In this document: piece by piece, positions 8,786-17,489 of the stretch | Numbering within the stretch: position 1 is the stretch's first letter | Layout of the letters: each line of letters begins with the position of its first letter | Made by a program: the position numbers and the translations under genes | Notes under the pieces: model-generated | Database searches by the model: none | What the model saw: only the letters and a program-made list of their open reading frames with translations | Told to the model about the DNA's origin: nothing | Assembly: GCF_034356035.1 (NCBI RefSeq) | Contig: NZ_CP136423.1 | Coordinates: forward strand, 1,426,001-1,490,000 | Source of the DNA: Blautia hydrogenotrophica DSM 10507 | GTDB taxonomy: Bacteria > Bacillota > Clostridia > Lachnospirales > Lachnospiraceae | Length of the DNA: 64,000 nucleotides | Reading direction: 5' to 3'

Positions 8786-9047
8786 AGTGCCCATGCGCCA
8801 GTGTACTGGATGCAGGGAGATGAAGAATAAGAAAGAAATGATGCGGGTGCTGAAGACTGGAGAAGGGGAGATCCTGCTGGACACGACGGGACGCAAAAAC
8901 GGCCGGGGCGCATATTTGTGCTATAGTCTGGAATGTCTGGAAAAGGCCAGGAAGAATAAGGGGCTGGAGCGTTCGCTGAAGACAGAGATTCCCCAGGAAG
9001 TCTATGAAAGACTCGAGAAGGAGTTCGAAGAGATTGAACAAAAATAA
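8769..9047 (+). CDS. rnpM: RNase P modulator RnpM (YlxR, DUF448)
   Basis: 92 residues. The family signature is present: MRQCTGCREMKNKKEMMRV at the N-terminus, then ILLDTTGRKNGRGAYLC with the GRGAY loop and a conserved cysteine. YlxR/RnpM binds the RNA subunit of RNase P and dampens its activity (established for Bacillus). The ATG at 8769 is preferred, with AGGAG 10 bases upstream inside nusA; a start at 8736 would add 11 unconserved residues. It overlaps nusA by 17 bases and the next gene by 14, showing tight translational coupling. Confidence 0.9.
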   Translation: MKTRGKVPMRQCTGCREMKNKKEMMRVLKTGEGEILLDTTGRKNGRGAYLCYSLECLEKARKNKGLERSLKTEIPQEVYERLEKEFEEIEQK

Positions 9048-9351
9048 GATAAAATCTCTGATCGGCCTTGCAACAAAAGCCAGAAAGGTGGTCAGCGGTG
9101 AGTTCTCTACGGAGAAGGCGGTAAGAAGCGGTCAGGCAAAACTGGTAGTGATTGCCGAGGACGCGTCTGACAATACGAAAAAGAAATTTCGAAATATGTG
9201 CGCGTATTACCAGGTACCTTTCGAAGTGAGCCATACAAAGGAGGAACTTGGCCATTGTATGGGTAAAGAGTATCGTGCCAGTCTGGCAGTGTTGGATGAA
9301 AATTTTGCAGGCGCAATTTTGAAGATCACGAAGGATGACCCGAAATATTAG
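9034..9351 (+). CDS. ylxQ: L7Ae-family RNA-binding protein YlxQ
   Basis: 105 residues of the L7Ae/L30e/S12e fold: [19 protein letters not shown] at the N-terminus, [18 protein letters not shown] in the middle and a hydrophobic C-terminal strand. L7Ae-like proteins bind kink-turn RNAs; YlxQ's cellular role is not settled. The most likely start is TTG at 9034, with AAGGAG 10 bases upstream, overlapping rnpM. Position between rnpM and infB is the standard arrangement in Bacillota. Confidence 0.87.
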   Translation: MNKNKIKSLIGLATKARKVVSGEFSTEKAVRSGQAKLVVIAEDASDNTKKKFRNMCAYYQVPFEVSHTKEELGHCMGKEYRASLAVLDENFAGAILKITKDDPKY

Positions 9352-9368
9352 GAGGGAGTGAGTCCGGC

Positions 9369-12035
9369 ATGGCAAAAATAAGAGTGCATGAGTTGGCCAA
9401 GAAACTGGAGCGGACGAATCGAGAGGTTATGGACGCGCTGAAAGGAATTGGCGTTGATGTAAAGAGCCATATGAGCAATGTGGAAGATACACAGGCAGAG
9501 AAAATCAGAGAAAAATTTAAGATGACAGGAAAGGAACAAAAAGTGGAATCACCAAATAACGAAAAGAACTTAAACAAGCAGGAGGAGACTCCGAAGAAAA
9601 AGAAAAATATTATCCGTGTTTACCACGCGCAAAATGCCAGCGACGGCGGCAGGAGAAAGCAGGGCGAGCGCAAGAAAGGCGACAGAAGACCGGGACAAGG
9701 AAGACCGCAGAATTCAAATCGACCGGCCCAGAATGCGGCTGTAGGAAAGCCTCAGGGAGAAAGGGCAGCGGAAAACCGGGAAAATAATTTTAGAGGAAAC
9801 AATAATCAAGGAGGCGCACCCAGAAACGGTGAAGGCCGTCCTGCACAGAGTCGTCAAGGCGGACGCCAGGAGGGCCAGGGAAGGCCGCAGAACAGAAATA
9901 ATAATAGCAGTAACCGTTCCCAGGACCGTCAAGGCGGCCGTCAGGAAGGGCAGGGAAGACCGCAGGGCAGAAATGGAGGAAACAGCTCCGGCCGTTCTTT
10001 CCAGGAACGACCGAATAACCGCCAGGAAAGCCAGGGAAGACCGCAGAGCCGCAGCGGTGGAAGACCTGTAAAACGCCAGGAGCAGGATGTCTTTGTAGCT
10101 GAGATGACGAAGCCGTCTAAGGAAGGCAAGAGAGACAGAGACAATAAGAGAGATAATAAGAAAAAAGATTACGATAAGAGCAGCCGCAGGCCAAATCAGG
10201 GCGGAAAAAGACCGAATATGCGTCTTCCAAAAGCTCTGCAGAAACCGACGCCTCAGCAAAAGCCGGAGGAGAAAAAGCCGGAGATCAAGGAGATTACGCT
10301 TCCAGAGAAGCTTACCATCCGGGAATTGGCAGAGAAGATGAAAATGCAGCCTTCCGTTATTGTCAAAAAGCTGTTTTTGGAAGGAATCATGGTGACAGTA
10401 AACCATGAGATTGATTTTGAAAAAGCTCAGGAGATTGCTTTAGAATACGATATCATCGCGGAGCAGGAAGAGAAAGTCGATGTGATCGAGGAGCTGCTAA
10501 AAGAGGAAGAGGAAGATGAGACTACGCTGCAGTCACGTCCGCCGGTAGTCTGTGTTATGGGACACGTAGACCACGGTAAGACTTCCCTGTTGGATGCAAT
10601 CCGAAACACCAATGTAACTGACAGAGAAGCCGGTGGAATCACACAGCATATTGGAGCCTATGTGGTAAAGATCAACGGACAGAAGATCACCTTCCTGGAT
10701 ACGCCGGGACATGAGGCTTTTACAGCGATGAGGATGCGTGGCGCCAATGCCACAGATATCGCTATCTTAGTGGTGGCGGCAGATGATGGAGTGATGCCTC
10801 AGACAGTGGAGGCAATCAGCCATGCGAAAGCGGCGGGAATCGAAATCATTGTAGCGATCAATAAAATCGACAAGCCAAGCGCGAATGTAGAGCGTGTAAA
10901 ACAGGAGCTGTCAGAGTATGAATTGATTCCAGAGGATTGGGGCGGAAGTACGATTTTTGTACCGGTGTCTGCTCACACAGGGGAAGGAATTGACAATTTG
11001 CTAGAGATGATACTGCTCACTGCGGAGGTCTGCGAACTGAAAGCAAATCCAAAACGTGCGGCGAGAGGGTTGGTCATTGAGGCAGAGCTGGATAAAGGAA
11101 AAGGACCGGTTGCTACGATTCTGGTGCAGAAGGGTACTCTGCATGTGGGCGATTTCATCGCAGCCGGAGCGTCTTCCGGTAAAGTACGCGCGATGATGGA
11201 TGACAAGGGCCGCCGTGTGAAAGAGGCCGGACCATCCACGCCGGTGGAGATTTTAGGACTTTCTGATGTGCCCAACGCAGGAGAAATCCTGGTGTCCTTT
11301 GACAGCGATAAAGAGGCGAAAAACTTTGCCAGTACCTTTGTATCTGAGAACAAAAATCGTCTGCTGGAAGACACGAAGGCGAAATTGTCTTTGGATGATC
11401 TGTTCAGTCAGATTCAGGCGGGCAATTTAAAAGAGCTTCCAATCATCGTTAAAGCCGATGTGCAAGGTTCTGTGGAGGCAGTAAAACAGAGTCTGACCAA
11501 GCTGTCCAATGAAGAAGTTGTGGTGAAGGTCATCCACGGCGGCGTGGGTGCCATCAATGAGTCAGATGTCACTTTGGCGGCGACTTCTAATGCAATTGTA
11601 ATTGGATTTAACGTGCGTCCAGACGCTTTGGCGAAGCAGTTGGCAGAGCAGGAAGGCGTAGATCTTCGACTGTACCGCGTCATTTATCAGGCGATTGAGG
11701 ATGTGGAAGCCGCTATGAAGGGAATGCTGGACCCAATTTATGAGGAGAAAGTGATCGGTCATGCGGAAGTACGCCAGACCTTTAAGGCGTCCGGAGTGGG
11801 AACCATCGCGGGAAGCTATGTGCTAGATGGAATCTTCCAGAGAGCCTGCAAGATTCGCATCAAACGGGAAGGCGAGCAGATTTATGAGGGAGCTTTGGCC
11901 TCTCTGAAACGTTTCAAGGACGATGTAAAAGAAGTAAAGGCAGGCTACGAGTGTGGTCTGGTATTTGAAGACTTCAATGATATCAAAGAGGAAGACCAGG
12001 TAGAAGCATACATTATGGTGGAAGTACCAAGATAG
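9369..12035 (+). CDS. infB: Translation initiation factor IF-2
   Basis: 888 residues. The N-terminal IF2N motif ([20 protein letters not shown]) is followed by about 230 residues of low-complexity, Arg/Gly/Gln/Asn-rich sequence containing near-perfect copies of [14 protein letters not shown] second IF2N motif appears near residue 315. The GTPase core has G1 GHVDHGKT (398-405), G3 DTPGHE from 444 and G4 NKID (498-501), then domains II-IV. IF-2 positions fMet-tRNA on the ribosome in a GTP-dependent manner. The linker is disordered and basic, and may touch ribosomal RNA (inference). It sits in the nusA operon and is followed by rbfA. Confidence 0.96.
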   Translation: MAKIRVHELAKKLERTNREVMDALKGIGVDVKSHMSNVEDTQAEKIREKFKMTGKEQKVESPNNEKNLNKQEETPKKKKNIIRVYHAQNASDGGRRKQGERKKGDRRPGQGRPQNSNRPAQNAAVGKPQGERAAENRENNFRGNNNQGGAPRNGEGRPAQSRQGGRQEGQGRPQNRNNNSSNRSQDRQGGRQEGQGRPQGRNGGNSSGRSFQERPNNRQESQGRPQSRSGGRPVKRQEQDVFVAEMTKPSKEGKRDRDNKRDNKKKDYDKSSRRPNQGGKRPNMRLPKALQKPTPQQKPEEKKPEIKEITLPEKLTIRELAEKMKMQPSVIVKKLFLEGIMVTVNHEIDFEKAQEIALEYDIIAEQEEKVDVIEELLKEEEEDETTLQSRPPVVCVMGHVDHGKTSLLDAIRNTNVTDREAGGITQHIGAYVVKINGQKITFLDTPGHEAFTAMRMRGANATDIAILVVAADDGVMPQTVEAISHAKAAGIEIIVAINKIDKPSANVERVKQELSEYELIPEDWGGSTIFVPVSAHTGEGIDNLLEMILLTAEVCELKANPKRAARGLVIEAELDKGKGPVATILVQKGTLHVGDFIAAGASSGKVRAMMDDKGRRVKEAGPSTPVEILGLSDVPNAGEILVSFDSDKEAKNFASTFVSENKNRLLEDTKAKLSLDDLFSQIQAGNLKELPIIVKADVQGSVEAVKQSLTKLSNEEVVVKVIHGGVGAINESDVTLAATSNAIVIGFNVRPDALAKQLAEQEGVDLRLYRVIYQAIEDVEAAMKGMLDPIYEEKVIGHAEVRQTFKASGVGTIAGSYVLDGIFQRACKIRIKREGEQIYEGALASLKRFKDDVKEVKAGYECGLVFEDFNDIKEEDQVEAYIMVEVPR

Positions 12036-12049
12036 GGGATTGAGTGACT

Positions 12050-12430
12050 ATGAGAAAGAACAGCATAAAAAATACCCGTGTCAATACCGAGGTGCTCAGA
12101 GAGCTCAGCAACATTATCCGAAATGAAATCAAAGATCCCAGAATCCACCCTATGACTTCGGTCATGGCGGTGGAGGTGGCACCGGATTTGAAGACCTGTA
12201 AGGCATACATCAGTGTGTTGGGAAATCAGGAAGCGCAGGAAGAGACCATGGTCGGCTTAAAAAGTGCGGAGAGCTATGTGCGCCGGCAGCTAGCCAGAAA
12301 TCTGAATCTGCGCAACACGCCAGAAATTCGTTTTCTCTTAGATCAGTCCATTGAATATGGAGTTCATATGTCAAAGCTGATCGATGAGGTGGCAAAAAAG
12401 GATGCTTCTGGGACGGAGATAGAGGAATAA
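12050..12430 (+). CDS. rbfA: 30S ribosome-binding factor RbfA
   Basis: 126 residues with the KH-like fold of RbfA: RVNTEVLRELSNIIRNEIKDPRI, then VMAVEVAPDLKTCKAYISVLG, and RNLNLRNTPEIRFLLDQSIEYG at the end. It helps mature the 5' end of 16S rRNA and aids cold adaptation. The ATG at 12050 with AGGGGA about 10 bases upstream is preferred over a GTG two codons earlier. It follows infB by 14 bases and precedes nrnA by 11. Confidence 0.93.
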   Translation: MRKNSIKNTRVNTEVLRELSNIIRNEIKDPRIHPMTSVMAVEVAPDLKTCKAYISVLGNQEAQEETMVGLKSAESYVRRQLARNLNLRNTPEIRFLLDQSIEYGVHMSKLIDEVAKKDASGTEIEE

Positions 12431-12441
12431 AGGTAAGTATT

Positions 12442-13398
12442 ATGAATAGAATTGCAGATATCTTAGAGAATATTAAGACAGTGGGAATCGCCGGGCATGT
12501 CAGACCAGACGGAGACTGTGTGGGAAGCTGTATGGGACTGTATCTGTATCTAAAAGAATGGTATCCTCAGATTGAGGCGGATGTTTATCTAGACCGTCCG
12601 AGGGAGGTGTTTTCTTATCTGTCCGGCATGGATGAAATACGGACGGAGTGTTCTGGTGAAAAAGAATATGATTTATTCATTACTTTGGATGTCAGCAGCT
12701 TAGACCGTTTAGCTTTAGCAGGCACATGTTTTGAGAAAGCAAAAAATACCCTGTGTATTGACCACCATGTCAGCAATCCAGGCTTTGCGAAAATCAATCA
12801 TATTGAAGGTGATGTGGGGTCGGCTTGTGAGGTGCTCTACACACTTTTGGAGCCTGAGAAGGTGACGCGTCCAATTGCGGAGGCACTGTATACTGGGATG
12901 ATTCATGATACCGGTGTATTTCAGTATTCCTCCACAACGCCGAGAACGATGAGAATCGCTGCATGTCTGATGGAAACCGGCCTGGATTTTAAGCGGATTA
13001 TCGAGAGCTCTTTTTATGAAAAGACCTATGTCCAAAATCAGGTAATGGGAAGGGTTCTGGCTGAGAGCATTTTGATTATGGATGGAGCCTTCATCATAGG
13101 ATATCTAAAGCACAAGGATATGGATTTTTACGGAATTACCTCCAAAGACCTAGATGGAATCGTCAGCCAGCTTCGTCTGACTAAGGGCGTGGCGGCGGCC
13201 ATGTTCCTATATGAGTATGCCAGCCAGAGCTTTAAGGTGAGTCTGCGTTCCAACGGAAATGTGGATGTCAGCAAGATCGCCGTGTATTTTGGTGGCGGCG
13301 GCCACATGTATGCGGCAGGGTTTGAGATGCAGGGAACTCTCTATGATGTGATTAACAATGTAAGCCAGCATGTGGAAAGACAGCTCTCGGGAGAGTAA
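12442..13398 (+). CDS. nrnA: DHH/DHHA1 phosphoesterase NrnA (oligoribonuclease / pAp phosphatase)
   Basis: 318 residues. The N-terminal DHH domain has GHVRPDGDCVGS near residue 17, the DHH triad at 107-109 and HDTGVFQYS near 153; the DHHA1 domain ends with GGGGH (284-288). NrnA degrades RNA dinucleotides and other nanoRNAs and dephosphorylates pAp to AMP using Mn2+. Its place between rbfA and truB is usual in Bacillota. Length is standard. Confidence 0.9.
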   Translation: MNRIADILENIKTVGIAGHVRPDGDCVGSCMGLYLYLKEWYPQIEADVYLDRPREVFSYLSGMDEIRTECSGEKEYDLFITLDVSSLDRLALAGTCFEKAKNTLCIDHHVSNPGFAKINHIEGDVGSACEVLYTLLEPEKVTRPIAEALYTGMIHDTGVFQYSSTTPRTMRIAACLMETGLDFKRIIESSFYEKTYVQNQVMGRVLAESILIMDGAFIIGYLKHKDMDFYGITSKDLDGIVSQLRLTKGVAAAMFLYEYASQSFKVSLRSNGNVDVSKIAVYFGGGGHMYAAGFEMQGTLYDVINNVSQHVERQLSGE

Positions 13399-13403
13399 GG
13401 ACT

Positions 13404-14288
13404 ATGGACGGCGTAATCAATATCTATAAGGAGAGAGGCTTTACTTCTCATGATGTGGTAGCAAAACTAAGAGGGGTTCTCAGACAGAAAAAAATCGGCC
13501 ATACAGGTACCCTTGACCCTGATGCTGTGGGTGTGCTTCCCGTGTGTCTGGGAAAAGGTACAAAAATCTGTGAATTTCTCTCAGACGAGGATAAAACTTA
13601 TCGGGCAGTCCTACGCCTGGGAGTTACCACAGATACCCAGGATCACACGGGGAAGGTTTTGAGAGAACGAAGCGTTGACGTGACTGAGGAACAGGTCAGG
13701 GAAGTGATTGAGGAGTTTGAGGGAAAACAGATGCAGCTTCCTCCCATGTATTCCGCACTGAAGGTCAATGGAAGAAAACTCTATGAGCTGGCCCGGGAGG
13801 GACGGGAAGTAGAAAGAAAGGCTCGGGAAGTCTATTTTTATGAGATAGAGATTCTGAGAATAGAGTTACCACTGGTGGAGATGAAAGTGACTTGTTCTAA
13901 AGGGACCTATATACGGACCCTATGCCATGACATTGGTGAAAAGCTGGGCTGTGGCGGTTGTATGCAGGAGCTGACTCGCACAAGAGTCGGAACCTTTTAT
14001 CTGGAGGACAGTCTGACGCTAGCACAGGTGGAAAGGCTGGCCCGGGAGGGAACACTGGAACAGGAGGTGGTTCCGGTGGAAGAGATGTTCCAGGGGCTTT
14101 TGAGAATCTGCTGTCCGGAGAGTTTGGATAAATGTGTTCACAATGGAAATCCGGTCTCGGTCAGTGACCTGGGGAGATACTTTCAAGGACAGATTCGCAT
14201 GTGTGACAGCCATGGCGTTTTCATTGGGATTTACCAGTGGAGAGAGGACAGGAAGCGTTATTATCCTGTCAAGATGTTTTATCCTTGA
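13404..14288 (+). CDS. truB: tRNA pseudouridine-55 synthase TruB
   Basis: 294 residues. The catalytic loop GHTGTLDPDAVGVLPV carries the nucleophile Asp38; YRAVLRLGVTTDTQD, QLPPMYSALKVNGRKLYELAREG and GTYIRTLCHDIGEKLG are further family motifs. It converts U55 of the T loop in elongator tRNAs to pseudouridine. It follows nrnA by five bases, and its stop is separated from ribF by 17 bases containing the AGGAG of ribF. Confidence 0.95.
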   Translation: MDGVINIYKERGFTSHDVVAKLRGVLRQKKIGHTGTLDPDAVGVLPVCLGKGTKICEFLSDEDKTYRAVLRLGVTTDTQDHTGKVLRERSVDVTEEQVREVIEEFEGKQMQLPPMYSALKVNGRKLYELAREGREVERKAREVYFYEIEILRIELPLVEMKVTCSKGTYIRTLCHDIGEKLGCGGCMQELTRTRVGTFYLEDSLTLAQVERLAREGTLEQEVVPVEEMFQGLLRICCPESLDKCVHNGNPVSVSDLGRYFQGQIRMCDSHGVFIGIYQWREDRKRYYPVKMFYP

Positions 14289-14305
14289 AAATGACAGGAG
14301 TTATT

Positions 14306-15220
14306 ATGGACTATCAGAAGAACATAGAAAAGATACCCCAAGTCTTACGGTGTGCAGTGACATTGGGCAAATTTGACGGTCTACATCGGGGACACCAAAA
14401 ATTAATACAAAGAGTTTTGGAGAAAAAAGAACAGGGACTGAGTGCGGTAGTATTCGCATTTGATCAGAGTAATCGAATGATACTAAGCCACGAGGAAAGA
14501 AGGGCAAAACTAGAGACCATGGGAGTTGACCTCTTTTTGGAATGTCCTTTGAATGAGAGGCTGCGGCATATGTTGCCAGAAGTTTTTGTGAAGGAGATTC
14601 TAGTAGACAGGCTTCATGTGGGTTTTCTAGCCGTGGGACAGGATTTCCGATTCGGATATGAGCGAAAAGGAAATGCTCAGTTGTTGCAGAAAATGGGGCA
14701 GCAGTATGATTTTCAGGTGGAAGTGATTCCAGATGAGACAGATGGGAAACGAAAGATTAGCAGTACCTATGTGAGAGAACAATTGAACGAGGGAAAGGTG
14801 GAAAAGGTCGCCGAGCTGTTGGGAGAATACTTTTCCACTACCGGAGAGGTTCTTCATGGCCGTGGGCTTGGACACCGAAAATTGATGCCTACGACCAATC
14901 TGGTTCCGCCGAAGGAAAAGCTGATGCCGCCTAATGGCGTCTATATTACGAAATCCAGATTTGGAGATCAGCAATTCCATGGGATAACCAATGTAGGTTA
15001 TAAACCGACAGTCGGGGCTGAAGAGTTTTTGGGAGTGGAAACTTATCTGTTTCACTGTGACCAGAACCTATATGGGCAGAAATCAGTGGTATCATTCTTG
15101 AAATTTTTGCGGCCTGAAAGAAGGTTTGATTCTTTAGAAAAATTAAAAGCGCAGTTGATGGCAGACATTGAGAAAGCTCAGAACTACTTTGAAGAGACTT
15201 CGAAAAATGTCGACTGTTAG
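14306..15220 (+). CDS. ribF: Bifunctional riboflavin kinase / FAD synthetase RibF
   Basis: 304 residues. The N-terminal nucleotidyltransferase domain has TLGKFDGLHRGHQKL with the H-G-H nucleotide motif and ISSTYVREQLNEG; the C-terminal flavokinase domain has GRGLGHRKLMPTTNL and NGVYI. It phosphorylates riboflavin to FMN and adenylates FMN to FAD. In the kinase motif the common G-[FY]-P-T-A-N reads H-R-K-L-M-P-T-T-N, a mild variant. The start at 14306 is chosen for AGGAG five bases upstream; longer in-frame starts overlap truB without ribosome binding sites. Confidence 0.92.
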   Translation: MDYQKNIEKIPQVLRCAVTLGKFDGLHRGHQKLIQRVLEKKEQGLSAVVFAFDQSNRMILSHEERRAKLETMGVDLFLECPLNERLRHMLPEVFVKEILVDRLHVGFLAVGQDFRFGYERKGNAQLLQKMGQQYDFQVEVIPDETDGKRKISSTYVREQLNEGKVEKVAELLGEYFSTTGEVLHGRGLGHRKLMPTTNLVPPKEKLMPPNGVYITKSRFGDQQFHGITNVGYKPTVGAEEFLGVETYLFHCDQNLYGQKSVVSFLKFLRPERRFDSLEKLKAQLMADIEKAQNYFEETSKNVDC

Positions 15221-15258
15221 GCTGTGAAACAGATATACATCAAGGAGAAAGTATAAGA

Positions 15259-16923
15259 ATGGAAATATTACTTGGATTAATGGGAGGCTTAGGGCTTTTT
15301 CTGTTTGGCATGAAGCTGATGAGTGATGGCTTAGAGAAAGCAGCCGGGGCCAAAATGAGAAGTATTTTGGAATTCTTTACAAAAAATACAATTAGAGGAA
15401 TCCTTGTGGGAACGTTTTTTACGGCAGTTATCCAGTCATCCAGCGCGGCGACAGTCATGACGGTCAGCTTTGTGAATTCCGGGCTGATGAACCTGTATCA
15501 GGCAGCAGGTGTCATCATGGGTGCAAACATTGGAACAACAGTTACTTCCCAGTTGATTTCTTTTAACCTCTCAGCGCTAGCGCCACTGTTCGTGATCGCA
15601 GGCGTTGTGATGTATATGTTCTGTAAAAGACAAAAGATACAGAACATAGGAATGGTAATTCTGGGATTTGGAGTTCTGTTCATGGGGATGACCACCATGT
15701 CCAGCTCCATGTCTACATTGAAAACAGATCCAGTAGTCTTAGAGACCATGAGTTCTCTGACGAATCATTATCTGGCGATTTTAGTGGGAATTGTAGTGAC
15801 AGCAGTTTTACAGAGTTCATCTGCGACTGTAGGAATTGTGCTGCTGTTAGCTAACCAGGGGCTATTGGACATTCGTATTTGCTTTTTTATCATTTTGGGA
15901 TGCAACATCGGTTCATGTGTCTCAGCGATGTTAGCGAGTCTGAACGGAAAGAGGGATGCGAAGCGGACAGCGTTGATTCATCTTTTATTCAATATTATAG
16001 GGACCATCATCATCTTCCTTGTGTTGACGGTTGCTCTAGAGCCGATTACTGCATTTATTCAGAATATTTCAGGACATAATCCGGGACGTGAGGTAGCGAA
16101 TGCGCATACGTTGATTAAGATTACGGAAGTTATTATTCTGGCTCCTTTTGTGAAACAGATTGTGCATTTGACGCATTATATCCTGCCGGAGAAGAAACAT
16201 AAAAATGCGCAGCCGAAAGAAGACAACTATGGCCTACAATTTATCGGAGCGAAATCTATTCTCTCTCCGGCTACAGCTGTGTTTGATGCCACCAGAGAGC
16301 TAGAACACATGGGCAACATGGCAGTTACCAATTTGCAAAGAGCAATGAACTCTTTGATTACTCTGGATGAGGATGAAATTCAGGAAGTTTGCAAGGTTGA
16401 GAAGAATATTGACTATCTCAACCATGCAATCACAGATTATCTGGTGAAACTGAACCAGACGACTCTCCCAGTGGACGACGCAAAGAGTATCGGAGGTTTG
16501 TTCCATGTGGCCAATGACATTGAGAGGATTGGAGACCATGCAGAAAATGTGGCGGAAGCCGCGGCTATGAGAAAGTCTCAGAATATTGTGTTTAGTCCTC
16601 AGGCTCAAAAAGAGATGGGAGAGATGCTGGATTTGGTGATTAAGGTGACGGCCTATGCTTTAGATATGTTCTCCAATAATAATCAAGAACATATGCAGGA
16701 GATTTTAGATTTGGAAAATCAAGTGGACGAGATGGAACGTATGTTTCAGGAGAATCATGTACAGCGTCTGACGAGAAATGAGTGTACGCCGTCTGCGGGA
16801 ATGATTTTTTCAGATATTATTTCCGGTCTGGAGCGTGTGTCTGACCATGCTACAAACATTGCGTTTTCCCTGTTGGAGAAAGACCCAGATGAGATGCAGA
16901 AAAATGCGACAGCGGCCGGTTAA
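15259..16923 (+). CDS. Na+/phosphate symporter of the NptA/PNaS family with PhoU-like tail
   Basis: 554 residues. Two inverted Na/Pi cotransporter II repeats each carry the QSSSA signature (59-63 and 185-189), within roughly eight to nine membrane helices over residues 1-300. A cytoplasmic C-terminal domain of about 220 residues is helical and PhoU-like (DIERIGDHAENVAEAA near 420, SDHATNIAFSLLEKD near the end). It should import phosphate with sodium; the PhoU-like tail may sense or gate it (inference). AAGGAG lies before the ATG. It sits between ribF and rpsO, where B. subtilis has nothing, so it appears inserted into the conserved gene order. Confidence 0.88.
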   Translation: MEILLGLMGGLGLFLFGMKLMSDGLEKAAGAKMRSILEFFTKNTIRGILVGTFFTAVIQSSSAATVMTVSFVNSGLMNLYQAAGVIMGANIGTTVTSQLISFNLSALAPLFVIAGVVMYMFCKRQKIQNIGMVILGFGVLFMGMTTMSSSMSTLKTDPVVLETMSSLTNHYLAILVGIVVTAVLQSSSATVGIVLLLANQGLLDIRICFFIILGCNIGSCVSAMLASLNGKRDAKRTALIHLLFNIIGTIIIFLVLTVALEPITAFIQNISGHNPGREVANAHTLIKITEVIILAPFVKQIVHLTHYILPEKKHKNAQPKEDNYGLQFIGAKSILSPATAVFDATRELEHMGNMAVTNLQRAMNSLITLDEDEIQEVCKVEKNIDYLNHAITDYLVKLNQTTLPVDDAKSIGGLFHVANDIERIGDHAENVAEAAAMRKSQNIVFSPQAQKEMGEMLDLVIKVTAYALDMFSNNNQEHMQEILDLENQVDEMERMFQENHVQRLTRNECTPSAGMIFSDIISGLERVSDHATNIAFSLLEKDPDEMQKNATAAG

Positions 16924-16931
16924 AAAAATTG

Positions 16932-16960
16932 TTTACAGATTCTGTGAGCTATGGTATACT
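16932..16960 (+). promoter_or_regulatory. Promoter of rpsO
   Basis: TTTACA (16932-16937), 17-base spacer, TATACT (16955-16960), starting a leader of about 90 nt before rpsO. Confidence 0.75.
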
Positions 16961-16966
16961 CGGATA

Positions 16967-17056
16967 GTACGAGTTTAGCCCGCATTCAGAGACTGGACAC
17001 TCCGACCACCTCTTAGTGCATGGCGATTAGAAAATATTTATGAGGAGGAAATCAAA
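16967..17056 (+). promoter_or_regulatory. rpsO leader, candidate S15 autoregulatory region
   Basis: The leader contains nested complementary segments (GCA...TGC around AGAG...CTCT, about 16982-17023) between the promoter and the GAGGAGG ribosome binding site. S15 represses its own mRNA through leader structures in many bacteria, but the folds differ by lineage, and I cannot match this to a known class by eye. Confidence 0.4.
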
Positions 17057-17323
17057 ATGATTTCAAAAGAAAAGAAAGCAGCAATTATGAAAGAATATGC
17101 AAGAAGCGAAGGTGACACAGGTTCACCAGAGGTACAGGTTGCTATTCTGACAGCGAGAATCGAGGAACTGACAGAACACTTAAAAGAGCATCACAAAGAC
17201 CATCATTCCAGAAGAGGTCTTCTGAAAATGGTCGGACAGAGACGTGGACTGTTGGCTTACCTGAAAGAAAAAGATATCGAGAGATATCGTGCTTTAATCG
17301 AGAGATTAGGTTTAAGAAAATAA
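17057..17323 (+). CDS. rpsO: 30S ribosomal protein S15
   Basis: 88 residues, exact family length. [39 protein letters not shown] and [26 protein letters not shown] are diagnostic. S15 binds the central domain of 16S rRNA at an early assembly step. Its own promoter and leader lie upstream, and a strong terminator follows, so it can be expressed separately from both the nusA operon and pnp. Confidence 0.97.
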   Translation: MISKEKKAAIMKEYARSEGDTGSPEVQVAILTARIEELTEHLKEHHKDHHSRRGLLKMVGQRRGLLAYLKEKDIERYRALIERLGLRK

Positions 17324-17341
17324 GAGTAAGACGTAAGGCAG

Positions 17342-17370
17342 GGGGCGGATGTATTTTATCCGCCCCTTTA
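17342..17370 (+). terminator. Terminator after rpsO
   Basis: GGGGCGGAT (17342-17350), 7-base loop, ATCCGCCCC (17358-17366), then TTT. Read-through would feed pnp. Confidence 0.8.
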
Positions 17371-17489
17371 GCGCAAAGACGGAAGTAATTTCCGAGACTA
17401 CTGAAAAGGCTATATCTTTTAGGAAATGGATGTGGATTTTTCAGTTGTTTCGGACTTCTGTCGGCAGTTTTAGAAAAGGAGAAGAGAAC

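Noticed and set aside
9714..10406. Minus-strand 230-residue frame opposite infB
   Set aside because: It mirrors the repetitive Arg/Gly/Gln linker of IF-2 and has the low-complexity composition expected of an antisense shadow.
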